DNA of 64,000 bases from a virus. A program made the position numbers and the translations under genes. A model generated the notes under the pieces. The model saw only the letters and a list, made by a program, of their open reading frames with translations. It ran no database searches and was not told the DNA's origin. The stretch covers positions 92,236-156,235 of the IMG/VR virus record IMGVR_UViG_3300044825_001871; one strand, 5' to 3'. The first letter of the stretch is position 1; each line of letters begins with the position of its first letter. Positions 39,970 through 49,743 of this stretch are shown one piece after another.

Positions 39970-40710
39970 ATGAATAGAATTAATAATTTTAATGAACTTG
40001 AACTTAAAGTAGTAAGTTGGTTAAAGGATTATACTATTGAGTATAATATAAAATCTCTTGTCATTGGTGTTTCTGGTGGTATTGATTCTGCAGTCTCTTC
40101 AACCATTGCTGCTAAAACAGGACTTCCTGTTTATGCTATTGGTATGCCAATCCTTCAAAAAGAAGAACAAAAAAATCTTTCAGAAGTTCATCTGAATTGG
40201 CTTAAAGAAAATTTTGATAATGTAAATGTTTTACGTTACGATCTTACTGATGTTTTTAATGTCTTTAAGAAAACCATGAACGGTTATGGCGAGAGTTCTC
40301 ATGCTCTTGCTAATAGTCGCTCACGTCTCCGTATGGTAACACTTTACCAAGTGGCAACAACCGTTGGTGGTATTGTTGTTGGTACTGGAAATAAAGTTGA
40401 AGATTATGGAGTTGGTTTCTATACTAAGTATGGTGATGGTGGAGTTGATATTGCTCCTATTGCTGACCTATACAAAACCGAAGTATGGGAACTTGGAAAA
40501 CATTTTGGTATCGATGAACGTATTATTAATGCCGCTCCTACAGATGGTTTATGGGATGATGGAAGAACCGATGAAGACCAAATCGGGTGTTCTTATGAAG
40601 TTCTGGAGGAGGCCATGGAACTTGGAACTGGTCCTGGAGTAGATATTCTTAATAAATTTAATAAACAAAATCAACATAAAATGCAACCCATTCCTACTTT
40701 TAAACTATGA
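39970..40710 (+). CDS. nadE: NAD synthetase (NadE-like)
   Basis: 246 residues from the ATG at 39970. The PP-loop SGGIDSAVSS is at about 34-43. Diagnostic NadE blocks are NSRSRLRMVTLYQVA, VVGTGNKVEDYGVGFYTKYG and APIADLYKTEVWELG. It amidates deamido-NAD to NAD, with ammonia as nitrogen donor since no glutaminase domain is present. It is placed inside a glycan operon, overlapping ugd by 4 nt. Roles could be cofactor supply for the NAD-dependent sugar enzymes or restoring NAD after host defence depletion. Confidence 0.9.
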   Translation: MNRINNFNELELKVVSWLKDYTIEYNIKSLVIGVSGGIDSAVSSTIAAKTGLPVYAIGMPILQKEEQKNLSEVHLNWLKENFDNVNVLRYDLTDVFNVFKKTMNGYGESSHALANSRSRLRMVTLYQVATTVGGIVVGTGNKVEDYGVGFYTKYGDGGVDIAPIADLYKTEVWELGKHFGIDERIINAAPTDGLWDDGRTDEDQIGCSYEVLEEAMELGTGPGVDILNKFNKQNQHKMQPIPTFKL

Positions 40711-41870
40711 AGATTGGAGTAATCGGAGCTGGGAGACTTGGCATTTGCTTTGCTCTCCTTTGCGAACAGTCTGGATATGAAGTTCTTGTCTCTGATGTTA
40801 GAGAAGACTACGTTGAAAGTCTTAATCAAAGAGAAATTGTCACTAATGAACCTGAAGTTCAAAGTCTTTTAAAAGTTGCTAAAAACTTTAGAGCAACTTC
40901 AGATAATAGAGAAGTTATCAGAGAGTGTGATTTAATTTACACTCTCGTTGCTACGCCATCTTTGGAAGATGGTTCCTATGACGTTTCCTCTGTCTGGAGT
41001 GTTGTTGATGACTTTAATCGAGAACAATTAACTAGGAAAAAATATTTTGTAGTTGGGTGTACAGTAAATCCTGGCGATTGCGATAATTTCCGCAAACAAC
41101 TTCCTAATAATGTAAAGGTTTTTTATAACCCTGAGTTTATTGCTCAAGGTTCGATTGTAAATGACCTTCGTAATGCTGATATGGTTCTACTTGGTACAGA
41201 TTCTAGTAATGGTTCTGATGATAAAACCATTACTGATATTAGAACTTTGTATCAAAAAATTCAAACTACGCGAGCAATTATATGTACTATGTCAACTACC
41301 GCAGCAGAAATTACTAAAATTGCTGTTAATTGTTTCCTGACCACAAAAATTAGTTACGCAAACATGTTAGGTGATGTCCTTCATCTAGCAGATTGTGGTG
41401 ATGAAGTTGTAAGTGTTCTTAATGCTATAGGAACTGATAGTAGAATTGGTAGAAAGTATCTCAATTATGGATTGGGTTATGGTGGACCTTGCTTACCTAG
41501 AGACAACAGGGCTTTTGCTGCATTTGCAAATAGTGTTGGTTTAGACTATAATCTAGGTACAGTCACCGACAAAATAAACGAACAACATGCTAAGTTTGTT
41601 TGTGATTTTTATCTAAAAATGAATAAAGATAATAAACCATTCTATTTTGATTACATTACCTATAAGAAGGGAACTGATATCTTAACTGAAAGTCAACAGT
41701 ATAGACTTTGCCTTGATTTGTTAAATAGTGGTTGTTCAGTCTATATTCATAATGATAAAAGAATTTTTAATGAAGTTTATGATTATTTGACTGAAAAGTA
41801 CGAAGACAGAGTAAAATTTGTCGATGATAAAAATAACATTACAGAACCAATATTTATTGTAAATCTATGA
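40707..41870 (+). CDS. ugd: UDP-glucose/GDP-mannose dehydrogenase family enzyme
   Basis: 387 residues. N-terminal NAD site IGVIGAGRLGICFALL, the YNPEFIAQGS block (about 145), and the catalytic Cys in GLGYGGPCLPRDNRAFAAF (about 255-273). It oxidises a nucleotide sugar C6 to the uronic acid. Which sugar nucleotide it uses is not certain. It overlaps the neighbours on both sides by 4 nt. Confidence 0.88.
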   Translation: MKIGVIGAGRLGICFALLCEQSGYEVLVSDVREDYVESLNQREIVTNEPEVQSLLKVAKNFRATSDNREVIRECDLIYTLVATPSLEDGSYDVSSVWSVVDDFNREQLTRKKYFVVGCTVNPGDCDNFRKQLPNNVKVFYNPEFIAQGSIVNDLRNADMVLLGTDSSNGSDDKTITDIRTLYQKIQTTRAIICTMSTTAAEITKIAVNCFLTTKISYANMLGDVLHLADCGDEVVSVLNAIGTDSRIGRKYLNYGLGYGGPCLPRDNRAFAAFANSVGLDYNLGTVTDKINEQHAKFVCDFYLKMNKDNKPFYFDYITYKKGTDILTESQQYRLCLDLLNSGCSVYIHNDKRIFNEVYDYLTEKYEDRVKFVDDKNNITEPIFIVNL

Positions 41871-42778
41871 TTGGGTACGATAGACTAGGAACAAATGGAA
41901 GATTTGGTAATCAACTGTTCCAATATGCTGCTTTAAGAGGTATTGCCGCTAATCGTGGATTCGATTGGTGTATACCGCCAGATGAACATCAGACATTAGC
42001 TAACTATGGAATTCATCATCCATTCAAGTTGACTAATCTAAAAGATAATAACATTGGATTTATTAATCCTAATGTTTCTCCTAGAAACTGTTATAGTTTT
42101 GAACACCTTTGTGCCAGTAATCCTGATACAAAAAACGTAACAGAAAATTCATTTTTATTTGATGAAGAACTATTCAATAATATTGAAGATGGTTCAAACC
42201 TTGATGGATATCTTCAGTCTGAGAAATACTTTAAGAATGTGGAAGATGAACTCCGTGAAGACTTTGAATTTATTGATGAAATTCTAAATCCATGTAAGGA
42301 ATTTATTTCTTCTGTTGGTGAAGTTATTTTTCTTCATGTTAGAAGAGGTGATAATATTGGTAGAGAAGATTATCACCCTGTGTTGAGTTTTGAATATTAC
42401 AAAAAAGCACTTGAACATTTTGATTCTGGTGTCAATGTTCTTGTATGTTCTGATGATATTGAATGGTGTAAGGAGCAAGAATTTTTTAATGATGATAGAT
42501 TTTTAATGAATGATACCGTTGAGAAATATTCACATCAGTGTCAAGAAGGAGATGGTCAGTTTAGAAATTCTCTAGTTCCATATACTGATTTGTGTCTTAT
42601 GTCTCTATGTAATGGGGCAATTCTTTCTCCAAGCACTCTTGGTTGGTGGGGTGCGTGGTTACAAAAATCTAATGACAAAAAAATTGTTGTGCCACAAAAT
42701 TGGTTTGGACCCAAATTGTCCATGAATGATACCTCCGACTTAATACCTGAAGAGTGGATTATTCTAGATGAAAATTGA
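41867..42778 (+). CDS. GT11 family glycosyltransferase (fucosyltransferase-like), copy 1
   Basis: 303 residues. GT11 motifs: GRFGNQLFQYAALRGIA near the N-terminus, FLHVRRGDNIG (about 160-170) and SPSTLGWWGAWL near 256-267. GT11 enzymes usually transfer L-fucose from GDP-fucose in alpha-1,2 linkage. A second copy lies at 45937. It overlaps the next gene by 11 nt. Confidence 0.88.
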   Translation: MIGYDRLGTNGRFGNQLFQYAALRGIAANRGFDWCIPPDEHQTLANYGIHHPFKLTNLKDNNIGFINPNVSPRNCYSFEHLCASNPDTKNVTENSFLFDEELFNNIEDGSNLDGYLQSEKYFKNVEDELREDFEFIDEILNPCKEFISSVGEVIFLHVRRGDNIGREDYHPVLSFEYYKKALEHFDSGVNVLVCSDDIEWCKEQEFFNDDRFLMNDTVEKYSHQCQEGDGQFRNSLVPYTDLCLMSLCNGAILSPSTLGWWGAWLQKSNDKKIVVPQNWFGPKLSMNDTSDLIPEEWIILDEN

Positions 42779-43580
42779 TTTAAGTAATTGTACTTTTATT
42801 ATTCCTATTCAAATAGAAAGTGACGACAGGTTGAGGAACGTCATTACCTCAACTTGTTTTTTATTATCGAACTTTGATACTAAAATCATAATAAAAGAAC
42901 TTGATAGAGAATCTGTTTTTGCTGAAAAAGCTTTGCCGCAGATAGAGGAATTTTGTGGAGATGTATCGAATCTAACTCATATTTTTGAAAAGTCTACCTC
43001 AGATTCCTTTCACAGACAGAAAGTTCTGAATGATATGATACTGGAATCTTCAACTAAAGTTGTCGTTAACTATGATTGTGATATCATACTCCCGATAGAG
43101 AGTTATGTTAAATCCTATCAAGCCATAGTTGATGATGAATTAGATGTAGTTTATCCTTATGGTGACGGTGATTATCAAGTTCAAGTATTTGCTGATGATG
43201 AAATAGTCACAGATTTTTTGGTTAATGATTTTAATTTTAAATACTTAGAGGAAAAATCAAAAATTCATGATGCTAAGTATGGATTTTGTCAGTTCTTCAA
43301 TCGCAAAGTCTATATTGATGGTGGAATGGAAAATGAAAACTTCGTTGCTTATGCTCCTGAAGATGTTGAAAGATATTATAGGTATGTCACTTTAGGATAT
43401 AGAGTTGGGAGATTGCCATCTTTTGTGTACCACTTAGAGCATAAAAGAACTCATAATTCTTGGTTTAATAATCCAATGATGGATTCTAATTCTTCTGAAT
43501 GGGAGAAGATTAAGACTATGAATAAATCTGAACTTATTGAATATTACAAAAATCAAGAATATTTGAAAAAAAGAAAATGA
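42768..43580 (+). CDS. GT-A type glycosyltransferase, copy 1
   Basis: 270 residues. N-terminus TFIIPIQIESDDRLRNVITS; DxD-like motif NYDCDIILP (about 103-111); galactosyltransferase-like NENFVAYAPEDVERYYR near 190. The gene at 45141 is a clear paralogue with the same N-terminus and C-terminus (HLEHKRTHNSWFNNP against HFEHQRTHNSHYHNP). Confidence 0.82.
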   Translation: MKIDLSNCTFIIPIQIESDDRLRNVITSTCFLLSNFDTKIIIKELDRESVFAEKALPQIEEFCGDVSNLTHIFEKSTSDSFHRQKVLNDMILESSTKVVVNYDCDIILPIESYVKSYQAIVDDELDVVYPYGDGDYQVQVFADDEIVTDFLVNDFNFKYLEEKSKIHDAKYGFCQFFNRKVYIDGGMENENFVAYAPEDVERYYRYVTLGYRVGRLPSFVYHLEHKRTHNSWFNNPMMDSNSSEWEKIKTMNKSELIEYYKNQEYLKKRK

Positions 43581-44326
43581 AACTTTTTTATATAAACTAC
43601 TCCGATATAAACTATCGCGAGCATCAAGAAAATCTTATCTCACATGTTGTTTCAAATAGTATCTTCGATGCTGTAATACCATTTTCTAGAGAGTGGTTAG
43701 AAACTACTGATTTTTATTTAAGAAATAAAAAAATATTAGATAAGGATAGGTTGTCTGGATATGCTTTGTGGAAACCTTATATTATCCTCGAAGCGTTTAA
43801 CCTTATTGGGGAAGGAGATGTAATAGTTTATATGGACTGTGGTGACGTTCCTTATCCGGGAATAAAGGAATGTATCCTTGATTATATGAGAGATAATGAC
43901 CAGTATTTTGTGTCTCAAAATCACACTGGAGTGAACAAGTGGTTTACTAAGAGGGATTGTTTCTACTACATGAATTGTGATGAGGAACGATATTGGAATT
44001 CCATACAACTAGAAGATGGATTTATGGCATTTAAAAAAACAGACTTCAATGTTAAATTGTTAGAAGAGTTTATTCATTATTGCTCTGATGAAAGAATCGT
44101 AACTGATATTCCAAATCAATGTGGCCTAGATAATTTTGAAGGATTTCAGGACCATAGGCATGACCAAAGTGTGATAACTAATCTACAGTTAAAGTACAAT
44201 CTCCCTTGTGTAATGGGACATACTGGAGTGAGAAATTTTATTCAATGGAATGTTTTAGAGCATAAAGATGGAGTTGAATATTCAAATGGTGTTTATGAGT
44301 GGGGTGAGGACGGATGCATAGTATAG
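43577..44326 (+). CDS. Putative glycosyltransferase
   Basis: 249 residues. A DxD-like VYMDCGD (about 77-83) follows SGYALWKPYIILEAF; a C-terminal HRHDQSVITNL block is found in capsule-type glycosyltransferases. It overlaps its neighbours by 4 and 13 nt. Family assignment is moderate. Confidence 0.7.
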   Translation: MKLFYINYSDINYREHQENLISHVVSNSIFDAVIPFSREWLETTDFYLRNKKILDKDRLSGYALWKPYIILEAFNLIGEGDVIVYMDCGDVPYPGIKECILDYMRDNDQYFVSQNHTGVNKWFTKRDCFYYMNCDEERYWNSIQLEDGFMAFKKTDFNVKLLEEFIHYCSDERIVTDIPNQCGLDNFEGFQDHRHDQSVITNLQLKYNLPCVMGHTGVRNFIQWNVLEHKDGVEYSNGVYEWGEDGCIV

Positions 44327-45144
44327 TCTTAACGGTTCATAATAAGGATTGGTTGCTACCTAAAGTTCTAAAGGGAATTGTTGATAACACGGTCTCTCCA
44401 TATGAATTGGTAATAGTTCTTGATGGGTGTACCGATTCTTCAGAGCAAATAGTAGATAATTTTGTAAAAAGTACTCCAGATGTAAAGGTAAAGATTGTAC
44501 ATACTCCAGATGTATTTGAGACCAAAGCAAACAATGCTGGACTACGTGAATGTGAAGGAGATAAGGTTATTATCGTTCAGGATGATATGGTCATTAAAGA
44601 GACTGGTTGGAATGATAGACTTGAGAAACCTTTCGACGAATTTATAGATGTCTTTGCGGTTACATCACGTTCCGCTTTTAATTATAGATTTAATCAAAAC
44701 AGTGTTCATATTAATTTGTCAGAAGAAGAAGATTTGAGTATTGATAATTGCTGGAGTGATATATTTGGATATGAGTCTCATATTAATAGGGATGAGGGGT
44801 TGAGTAGAAATATATTTGCTGTAAGGAATAATGTGTGCCGTGGTCCTTTAATGATAGACCATGCTGATATGATTAAGTTAAATTATTTTGATGAGGTCTT
44901 TGCTCCTCAAGATCAAGATGATGCTGATTTATGTTACAGAGCCTTTAAGGAACTGGGCAAAGTTGTTGGAGCATATTGGATTGATTATGAATCAGATAAT
45001 AGTTGGGGAAGTACTCGACCTGATGGCAGGAATCCAGCATCTTGGTTATTGAAGGCACATCACAAAAATACTAGAATAGTATTTGATAGGCATAAGGATA
45101 TTATTTTTCATGAAAACCATGACCAAAATAGGGTTCTCAAATGA
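44314..45144 (+). CDS. GT2 family glycosyltransferase
   Basis: 276 residues. Classic GT2 start: IVLTVHNKDWLLPKVLKGIV (about 4-23), VIVLDGCTDSSEQIV, VIIVQDDMVI (DxD-like, about 88-97), and DQDDADLCYRA near 208. Transfers a sugar from a nucleotide donor at the cytoplasmic membrane face. Overlaps neighbours by 13 and 4 nt. Confidence 0.85.
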   Translation: MHSIVLTVHNKDWLLPKVLKGIVDNTVSPYELVIVLDGCTDSSEQIVDNFVKSTPDVKVKIVHTPDVFETKANNAGLRECEGDKVIIVQDDMVIKETGWNDRLEKPFDEFIDVFAVTSRSAFNYRFNQNSVHINLSEEEDLSIDNCWSDIFGYESHINRDEGLSRNIFAVRNNVCRGPLMIDHADMIKLNYFDEVFAPQDQDDADLCYRAFKELGKVVGAYWIDYESDNSWGSTRPDGRNPASWLLKAHHKNTRIVFDRHKDIIFHENHDQNRVLK

Positions 45145-45950
45145 ACTTAACTTATATCTTTCCGGTTCGTATTGAATCTGATGATAGACTAAGAAATATA
45201 ATAACTTCTATTTCTTATCTACTTTATCATTTTCCGAAGTCTAAAGTGTTGGTAAAGGAGGTTGATTCTGAATCTGTTTTTAAAAAACACGCTTTACCAA
45301 AAATTAAAGAGTTTGTTTCTGTTGATAATCTGAATCATATTTTTGAAAAAAGTGATGACCCGCTTTTTTATAAAACTAAAATTCTCAATGACCTAATACT
45401 TGAATCTGATACAGAAGTAATCGCAAGTCATGATGTTGATGTTGTATATCCAAAGCAAAGTCACCTTTTAGCATATGATATGATTTTAAATGGAAATGCT
45501 GATTTGGTGTATCCTTATGGATGTGGAGCCTTTCAGTTTCAAGTTAATTATTCTGACCAACTTTTTGAGTCTTTTACAAAAGATTATGATGTTAGTCAAC
45601 TCAATTTACATTCCAAGAAGCAAGCATCTAGCATAGGGTGGACGCAATTTTATTCTAGAAAGTCTGTGATAAATGCTGGATTGTGGAATGAAAATTTTGT
45701 CTCATGGGGAGAGGAAGATTCTGAATTCTATTTTAGGTTTAGTACTTTGGGTTATAATATTGAAAGAATAAACGACTATATCTATCACTTTGAGCATCAA
45801 CGAACTCATAACTCGCATTATCATAATCCTAAATATATCGATAATCATAATCTTTGGCAGTGGATAAGAACTCAAAGTAGAGAGCAATTGGTTTCTTATC
45901 TTACTTCTCAAGAATATTTGAAGCAGAGGTTAAAGAATGTTAGCATTTAA
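45141..45950 (+). CDS. GT-A type glycosyltransferase, copy 2
   Basis: 269 residues, paralogue of the gene at 42768: YIFPVRIESDDRLRNIITSI, DVDVVYPKQ acidic motif, GLWNENFVSWGEEDSEFYFR. It overlaps the second GT11 gene by 14 nt. Together with 45937 it repeats the 41867-43580 gene pair in reversed order. Confidence 0.82.
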   Translation: MNLTYIFPVRIESDDRLRNIITSISYLLYHFPKSKVLVKEVDSESVFKKHALPKIKEFVSVDNLNHIFEKSDDPLFYKTKILNDLILESDTEVIASHDVDVVYPKQSHLLAYDMILNGNADLVYPYGCGAFQFQVNYSDQLFESFTKDYDVSQLNLHSKKQASSIGWTQFYSRKSVINAGLWNENFVSWGEEDSEFYFRFSTLGYNIERINDYIYHFEHQRTHNSHYHNPKYIDNHNLWQWIRTQSREQLVSYLTSQEYLKQRLKNVSI

Positions 45951-46746
45951 TCATTTGGGTAAACTGGGACAACTTGGAAATCAGATGTTCCAGTACGCAG
46001 CATTGCGTGGTATAGCGCATCACAAAAATTACGAATGGTGTATTCCAAATCATAAGGAAGTTGTAGTCGATGCTCTTGGTAATAAACTTAGGATTGAATT
46101 ATTTGATTGCTTTAAATTACCAAATGTTAATCAAAATAATCTAGGATTGTTAGACCGTGGGCATTCTCCAATAGTTTTTGAGAAACAATTTCATTTTGAT
46201 GAGGATTTATATAATCTTTGTTCCAATGAAGTTTCTCTTTATGGATTTTTTCAATCTGAAAAATGGTTCAAGAATATTGAAAGTCAAATACGAGAAGATT
46301 TTACTTTTATTGATGAAATATCTGGGCCATGTAAAGAGATGATGGAGGAAATTGAAAATCCAATTTCTCTTCATATTAGAAGAGGAGATTTCTTGATTAA
46401 CTCATCCAACCACTTTAATCTATCCTTAGACTATTATGAGCAAGCATTATCTTGCTTTGATACTGATAGGTGTGTTATAATATTCTCTGATGATGTTGAC
46501 TGGTGTAAAAATCAAGCACTATTTTCTGATGATAGGTTTTTAGTATCTGAAAGTAAGAGTAGTTATGTTGACTTATGTTTAATGACCATGTGCTCTGATG
46601 CTATCATAGCCAATAGCACTTTTAGTTGGTGGGGAGCATGGTTATCAAATTCAAAAAAAGTGGTTGCCCCTCAAAAGTGGTTTGGTCCAAGCAATTCAGA
46701 TAAAAATACTAAAGATTTATACCCAAATGAGTGGATTATTATATGA
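45937..46746 (+). CDS. GT11 family glycosyltransferase, copy 2
   Basis: 269 residues. GQLGNQMFQYAALRGIAHH, SLHIRRGDFL and ANSTFSWWGAWL are the GT11 motifs; paralogue of 41867. Shorter by about 34 residues. Confidence 0.87.
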   Translation: MLAFNHLGKLGQLGNQMFQYAALRGIAHHKNYEWCIPNHKEVVVDALGNKLRIELFDCFKLPNVNQNNLGLLDRGHSPIVFEKQFHFDEDLYNLCSNEVSLYGFFQSEKWFKNIESQIREDFTFIDEISGPCKEMMEEIENPISLHIRRGDFLINSSNHFNLSLDYYEQALSCFDTDRCVIIFSDDVDWCKNQALFSDDRFLVSESKSSYVDLCLMTMCSDAIIANSTFSWWGAWLSNSKKVVAPQKWFGPSNSDKNTKDLYPNEWIII

Positions 46747-47414
46747 ATGATATTAAAGAGTTTCGTGACATTGTTCTATCAAACTTTGAAGGAAGAGAAA
46801 ATATTTTTTTGATTCAAGTTGGATCGAATGATGGTTCAGATAATAACTTTATGGAAGATCCTGTAAGGGACTTGATAGAAGATGATGATAGGTTTTTCTC
46901 TGTATTGATTGAACCGCAAAAAAATGAATTTGGAAGACTAAAAGATAATTACTCAAACCAGAAAGATAGAATTGATTTTCTAAATGTTGCTATTTCTCAT
47001 GTTGATGGTCCTGTAAAATTATATAAGAATATAGACCATGAAGGAACGTCTGGGCATTCCACTCTTCTCCTGAGACAGAATGACCAAAATACCCTCTTTG
47101 ATGAAAATCATTATGAATTAGTTGATGGGATTACAGTTTCTACTTTGATGAAGTCATATGAAAATTCAGTTGATATTTTAGTTATAGATACTGAAGGTTT
47201 TGATATGGAAATTGTAAAACAATTTATTGGGGAGAAAATATATCCAAAAATAATTTACTTTGAAAGACCCCATCCAAATCCAAATGATGATAGATTAAAC
47301 ACAGTTAAATGTGGGTATGACGAATTAAACAATTTGTTGAATGACCTAACGAGTCTTGGCTATAATTCAAAAATTCTTTCAGGTAATGTCCTCTGTATTA
47401 AGTTAAATGAATAA
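46743..47414 (+). CDS. FkbM-family methyltransferase
   Basis: 223 residues from the ATG at 46743. SAM-binding FLIQVGSNDGSDNN (about 19-32), the FkbM-type LIEPQKNEF and the acidic VIDTEGFDMEIVKQF. Likely O-methylates a sugar of the glycan. It overlaps both neighbours. Confidence 0.8.
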   Translation: MNDIKEFRDIVLSNFEGRENIFLIQVGSNDGSDNNFMEDPVRDLIEDDDRFFSVLIEPQKNEFGRLKDNYSNQKDRIDFLNVAISHVDGPVKLYKNIDHEGTSGHSTLLLRQNDQNTLFDENHYELVDGITVSTLMKSYENSVDILVIDTEGFDMEIVKQFIGEKIYPKIIYFERPHPNPNDDRLNTVKCGYDELNNLLNDLTSLGYNSKILSGNVLCIKLNE

Positions 47415-48039
47415 TGATGTAAGTTTTTCTGAAGTTTTTAAAAATGAATTCTATCAAAGGATGATTTCTCCTGCTGGAAATAATCCAGTAAGAAATCGTG
47501 CTGATAGTTTTTTGAAGATATTTCAACTTCTAGAACAAAAGAAGAATAAAAATTTTTATATTGTCGAGACTGGAACTACTAGAGCGGATCATGGCCACCT
47601 TGCTTTTGGTGATGATGGGGCATCAACATATATCTTTGACCAGTTTGTAAATCACTATGATGGGAAGGTATATTCCGTTGATATAAATCAATCCAATGTT
47701 GATTACTGTTCAACCTTAGTTTCCGAAAAAACAGAAGTTGTTTGTTCTGATTCTGTTAAATTTCTATGGAGTTTACCTAAGAGTAAGAAAATAGATTTTC
47801 TTTATCTAGATTCGTATGATATTGAGAGAGATAATCCACACCCATCTCAATTGCATCATGTAAAAGAACTTTGTGCAGCAATAGATAAGTTGAAGAGTGG
47901 CTCAATAGTTGCGGTTGATGACCACGATGCCTTTTTTACTGGATGTAAAATTGGTAAGGGTAATTATGTAAAAGACTTTATGGATGACATTGGAGCAACT
48001 CTCATTTACGAAGGTTATCAAATAGTTTGGGTATTATGA
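47407..48039 (+). CDS. Class I SAM-dependent methyltransferase-like protein
   Basis: 210 residues. IVETGTTRADHG (about 50-61) is motif-I-like, then VYSVDINQSN and DFLYLDSYD, and AVDDHD near 168. This fits the Methyltransf_24 type associated with surface polysaccharides. Substrate unknown. Confidence 0.68.
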   Translation: MNNDVSFSEVFKNEFYQRMISPAGNNPVRNRADSFLKIFQLLEQKKNKNFYIVETGTTRADHGHLAFGDDGASTYIFDQFVNHYDGKVYSVDINQSNVDYCSTLVSEKTEVVCSDSVKFLWSLPKSKKIDFLYLDSYDIERDNPHPSQLHHVKELCAAIDKLKSGSIVAVDDHDAFFTGCKIGKGNYVKDFMDDIGATLIYEGYQIVWVL

Positions 48040-48764
48040 CTGACATTTTTTTAAAAGCATATCATGGTGGACTTGGGGATAGTCTGCAGTTTTCAACTTT
48101 ACCAGAAGAGTTCGCAAAACAACATGGGAAAAAGACTTATATCTTAGAGAGTGCCCCATTCAGAAATTCAGAAATTTATGAATTGGTTTGGGGAAAAAAT
48201 CCATATGTTGAAGGTAAAAAAGAGGGCCCTTGGAATGCTGGCGATATTCCAGAAATTCCATACTCAAACATTATGGGAAACACAATTCTGAATTGGGAAA
48301 AGTTTCATGGACTAAATCCGACTAATACTCGCCCCAAGATTTATTATGAACCAGAAAAACATGATGATGTAAAAGATATTTTTATTGTTGATTTTAGTTG
48401 TATTAGTATTGATTATGATAAAAATCAACTTAAAAGTATTTTTGAAAATCTAAAAAATGAATACCCAGATAGAAAATTTGTCTCCGTGTATTTCACGAAG
48501 CAAGTTTCTGATGGAAAACATAATACGTATGATGTTGGATTTGATGGATACATTGAGGTTGAGAATATATTCAGATATTGTGATTTAATTTCTTCCGCAT
48601 ATGGTTTAGTTGCTCTAAGTAGTGGCGCTAGTCATCTGAGTTCTGCTCTTAAACAATACTCTCCAAATCTTAAGAGTATTTGTATTATGCCAGAAAAATG
48701 GTATAATACCCACAAAGAGCGTGGACTTTTTCTTTTTGATAACATTGATTATCTAACTTACTAA
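48036..48764 (+). CDS. Putative GT-B (GT9-like) glycosyltransferase
   Basis: 242 residues from the ATG at 48036, coupled to the previous stop (ATGA). FLKAYHGGLGDSLQFSTLP resembles the start of GT9 heptosyltransferase-like proteins; a C-terminal GLVALSSGASHLSSAL block fits the donor site. Tentative. Confidence 0.6.
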   Translation: MTDIFLKAYHGGLGDSLQFSTLPEEFAKQHGKKTYILESAPFRNSEIYELVWGKNPYVEGKKEGPWNAGDIPEIPYSNIMGNTILNWEKFHGLNPTNTRPKIYYEPEKHDDVKDIFIVDFSCISIDYDKNQLKSIFENLKNEYPDRKFVSVYFTKQVSDGKHNTYDVGFDGYIEVENIFRYCDLISSAYGLVALSSGASHLSSALKQYSPNLKSICIMPEKWYNTHKERGLFLFDNIDYLTY

Positions 48765-48765
48765 T

Positions 48766-49743
48766 ATGAAATTTTTAATTACAGGAATTACTGGATTTGC
48801 TGGACCTCATCTGGCAAATCTTCTTTATGAAAATGGGCATCAAATTTATGGATTAATTCGCCGTACTAATGGTATGGAGAGTGATATTCGTGATGTTGTG
48901 AGAGATGAAGTTTATAATTCAATAACTTTTCTTTATGGAGATCTTTGTAACTATAGATCCATGCGGAAAGTTTTTGAAGAAAATCAGTTTGATGGAGTAT
49001 TTCATCTTGCCGCACAATCACATCCTCCAACAAGTTTCATTGACCCTATTGGGACAATGGAAACTAATGTAATTGGTAGTGCGAATCTCATTCAGGTAAT
49101 TCAGGACCATCAACTAGAATGTAAATTGATGTTCTGTTCTACATCAGAAGTTTACGGAAATGTTGGACAGGATGGAAGAAAGATTCATTGGGAAGATACA
49201 ATTTTTCCAGCAAATCCCTATGGTGCTTCAAAGGCCGCTACAGACCTTTATCTTCAGGAAAGAATGCATAATGGATTCCTAAAAGGATTCATCACTCGCG
49301 CATTCTCTCATACTGGACCCCGTAGGGGAAGAATATTCTCAATCTCATCTGATGCTTATCAAATTGCCAGAATGATGAAAGGTCTTCAAGAACCTGTTCT
49401 TAAAGTTGGTAATCTTGAGACTACTCGTGTAGTAATGGATGTTCGTGATACTGTTCGAGCATATTATCTCGCAATGATTAATAAAGATGTAGTAAATCAT
49501 GTTTTTAATATCTGTGGGGATACTCCTCGCAAAATGCAGTTCTTTACTGATAAACTGATTGAAATTTCTGGTTTAAAAAATGTAGAACAAAAAATTCATG
49601 AACCTTTTTGGAGACCTCATGAAATTTATTATCAACATGGTGATGCTACAAACTTAGTTGAAATGACTGGGTTTAAAGAAGAATATGATATTGATACGAC
49701 TTTAGAAGATCTTCTCATGTACTGGTACAACAAAATTCAATGA
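48766..49743 (+). CDS. gmd: GDP-mannose 4,6-dehydratase family enzyme
   Basis: 325 residues. ITGITGFAGPHLANLL (about 5-20), the FHLAAQSHPPTSF block (about 78-90), STSEVYGNVG and the YxxxK pair in NPYGASKAA. The arrangement fits Gmd or the related GDP-6-deoxymannose reductase; the dehydratase is more likely from the VYGNVG and RVVMDVRD patterns. It makes GDP-4-keto-6-deoxymannose, a precursor of fucose, rhamnose-type or dideoxy sugars. It overlaps the next gene by 4 nt. Confidence 0.85.
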   Translation: MKFLITGITGFAGPHLANLLYENGHQIYGLIRRTNGMESDIRDVVRDEVYNSITFLYGDLCNYRSMRKVFEENQFDGVFHLAAQSHPPTSFIDPIGTMETNVIGSANLIQVIQDHQLECKLMFCSTSEVYGNVGQDGRKIHWEDTIFPANPYGASKAATDLYLQERMHNGFLKGFITRAFSHTGPRRGRIFSISSDAYQIARMMKGLQEPVLKVGNLETTRVVMDVRDTVRAYYLAMINKDVVNHVFNICGDTPRKMQFFTDKLIEISGLKNVEQKIHEPFWRPHEIYYQHGDATNLVEMTGFKEEYDIDTTLEDLLMYWYNKIQ

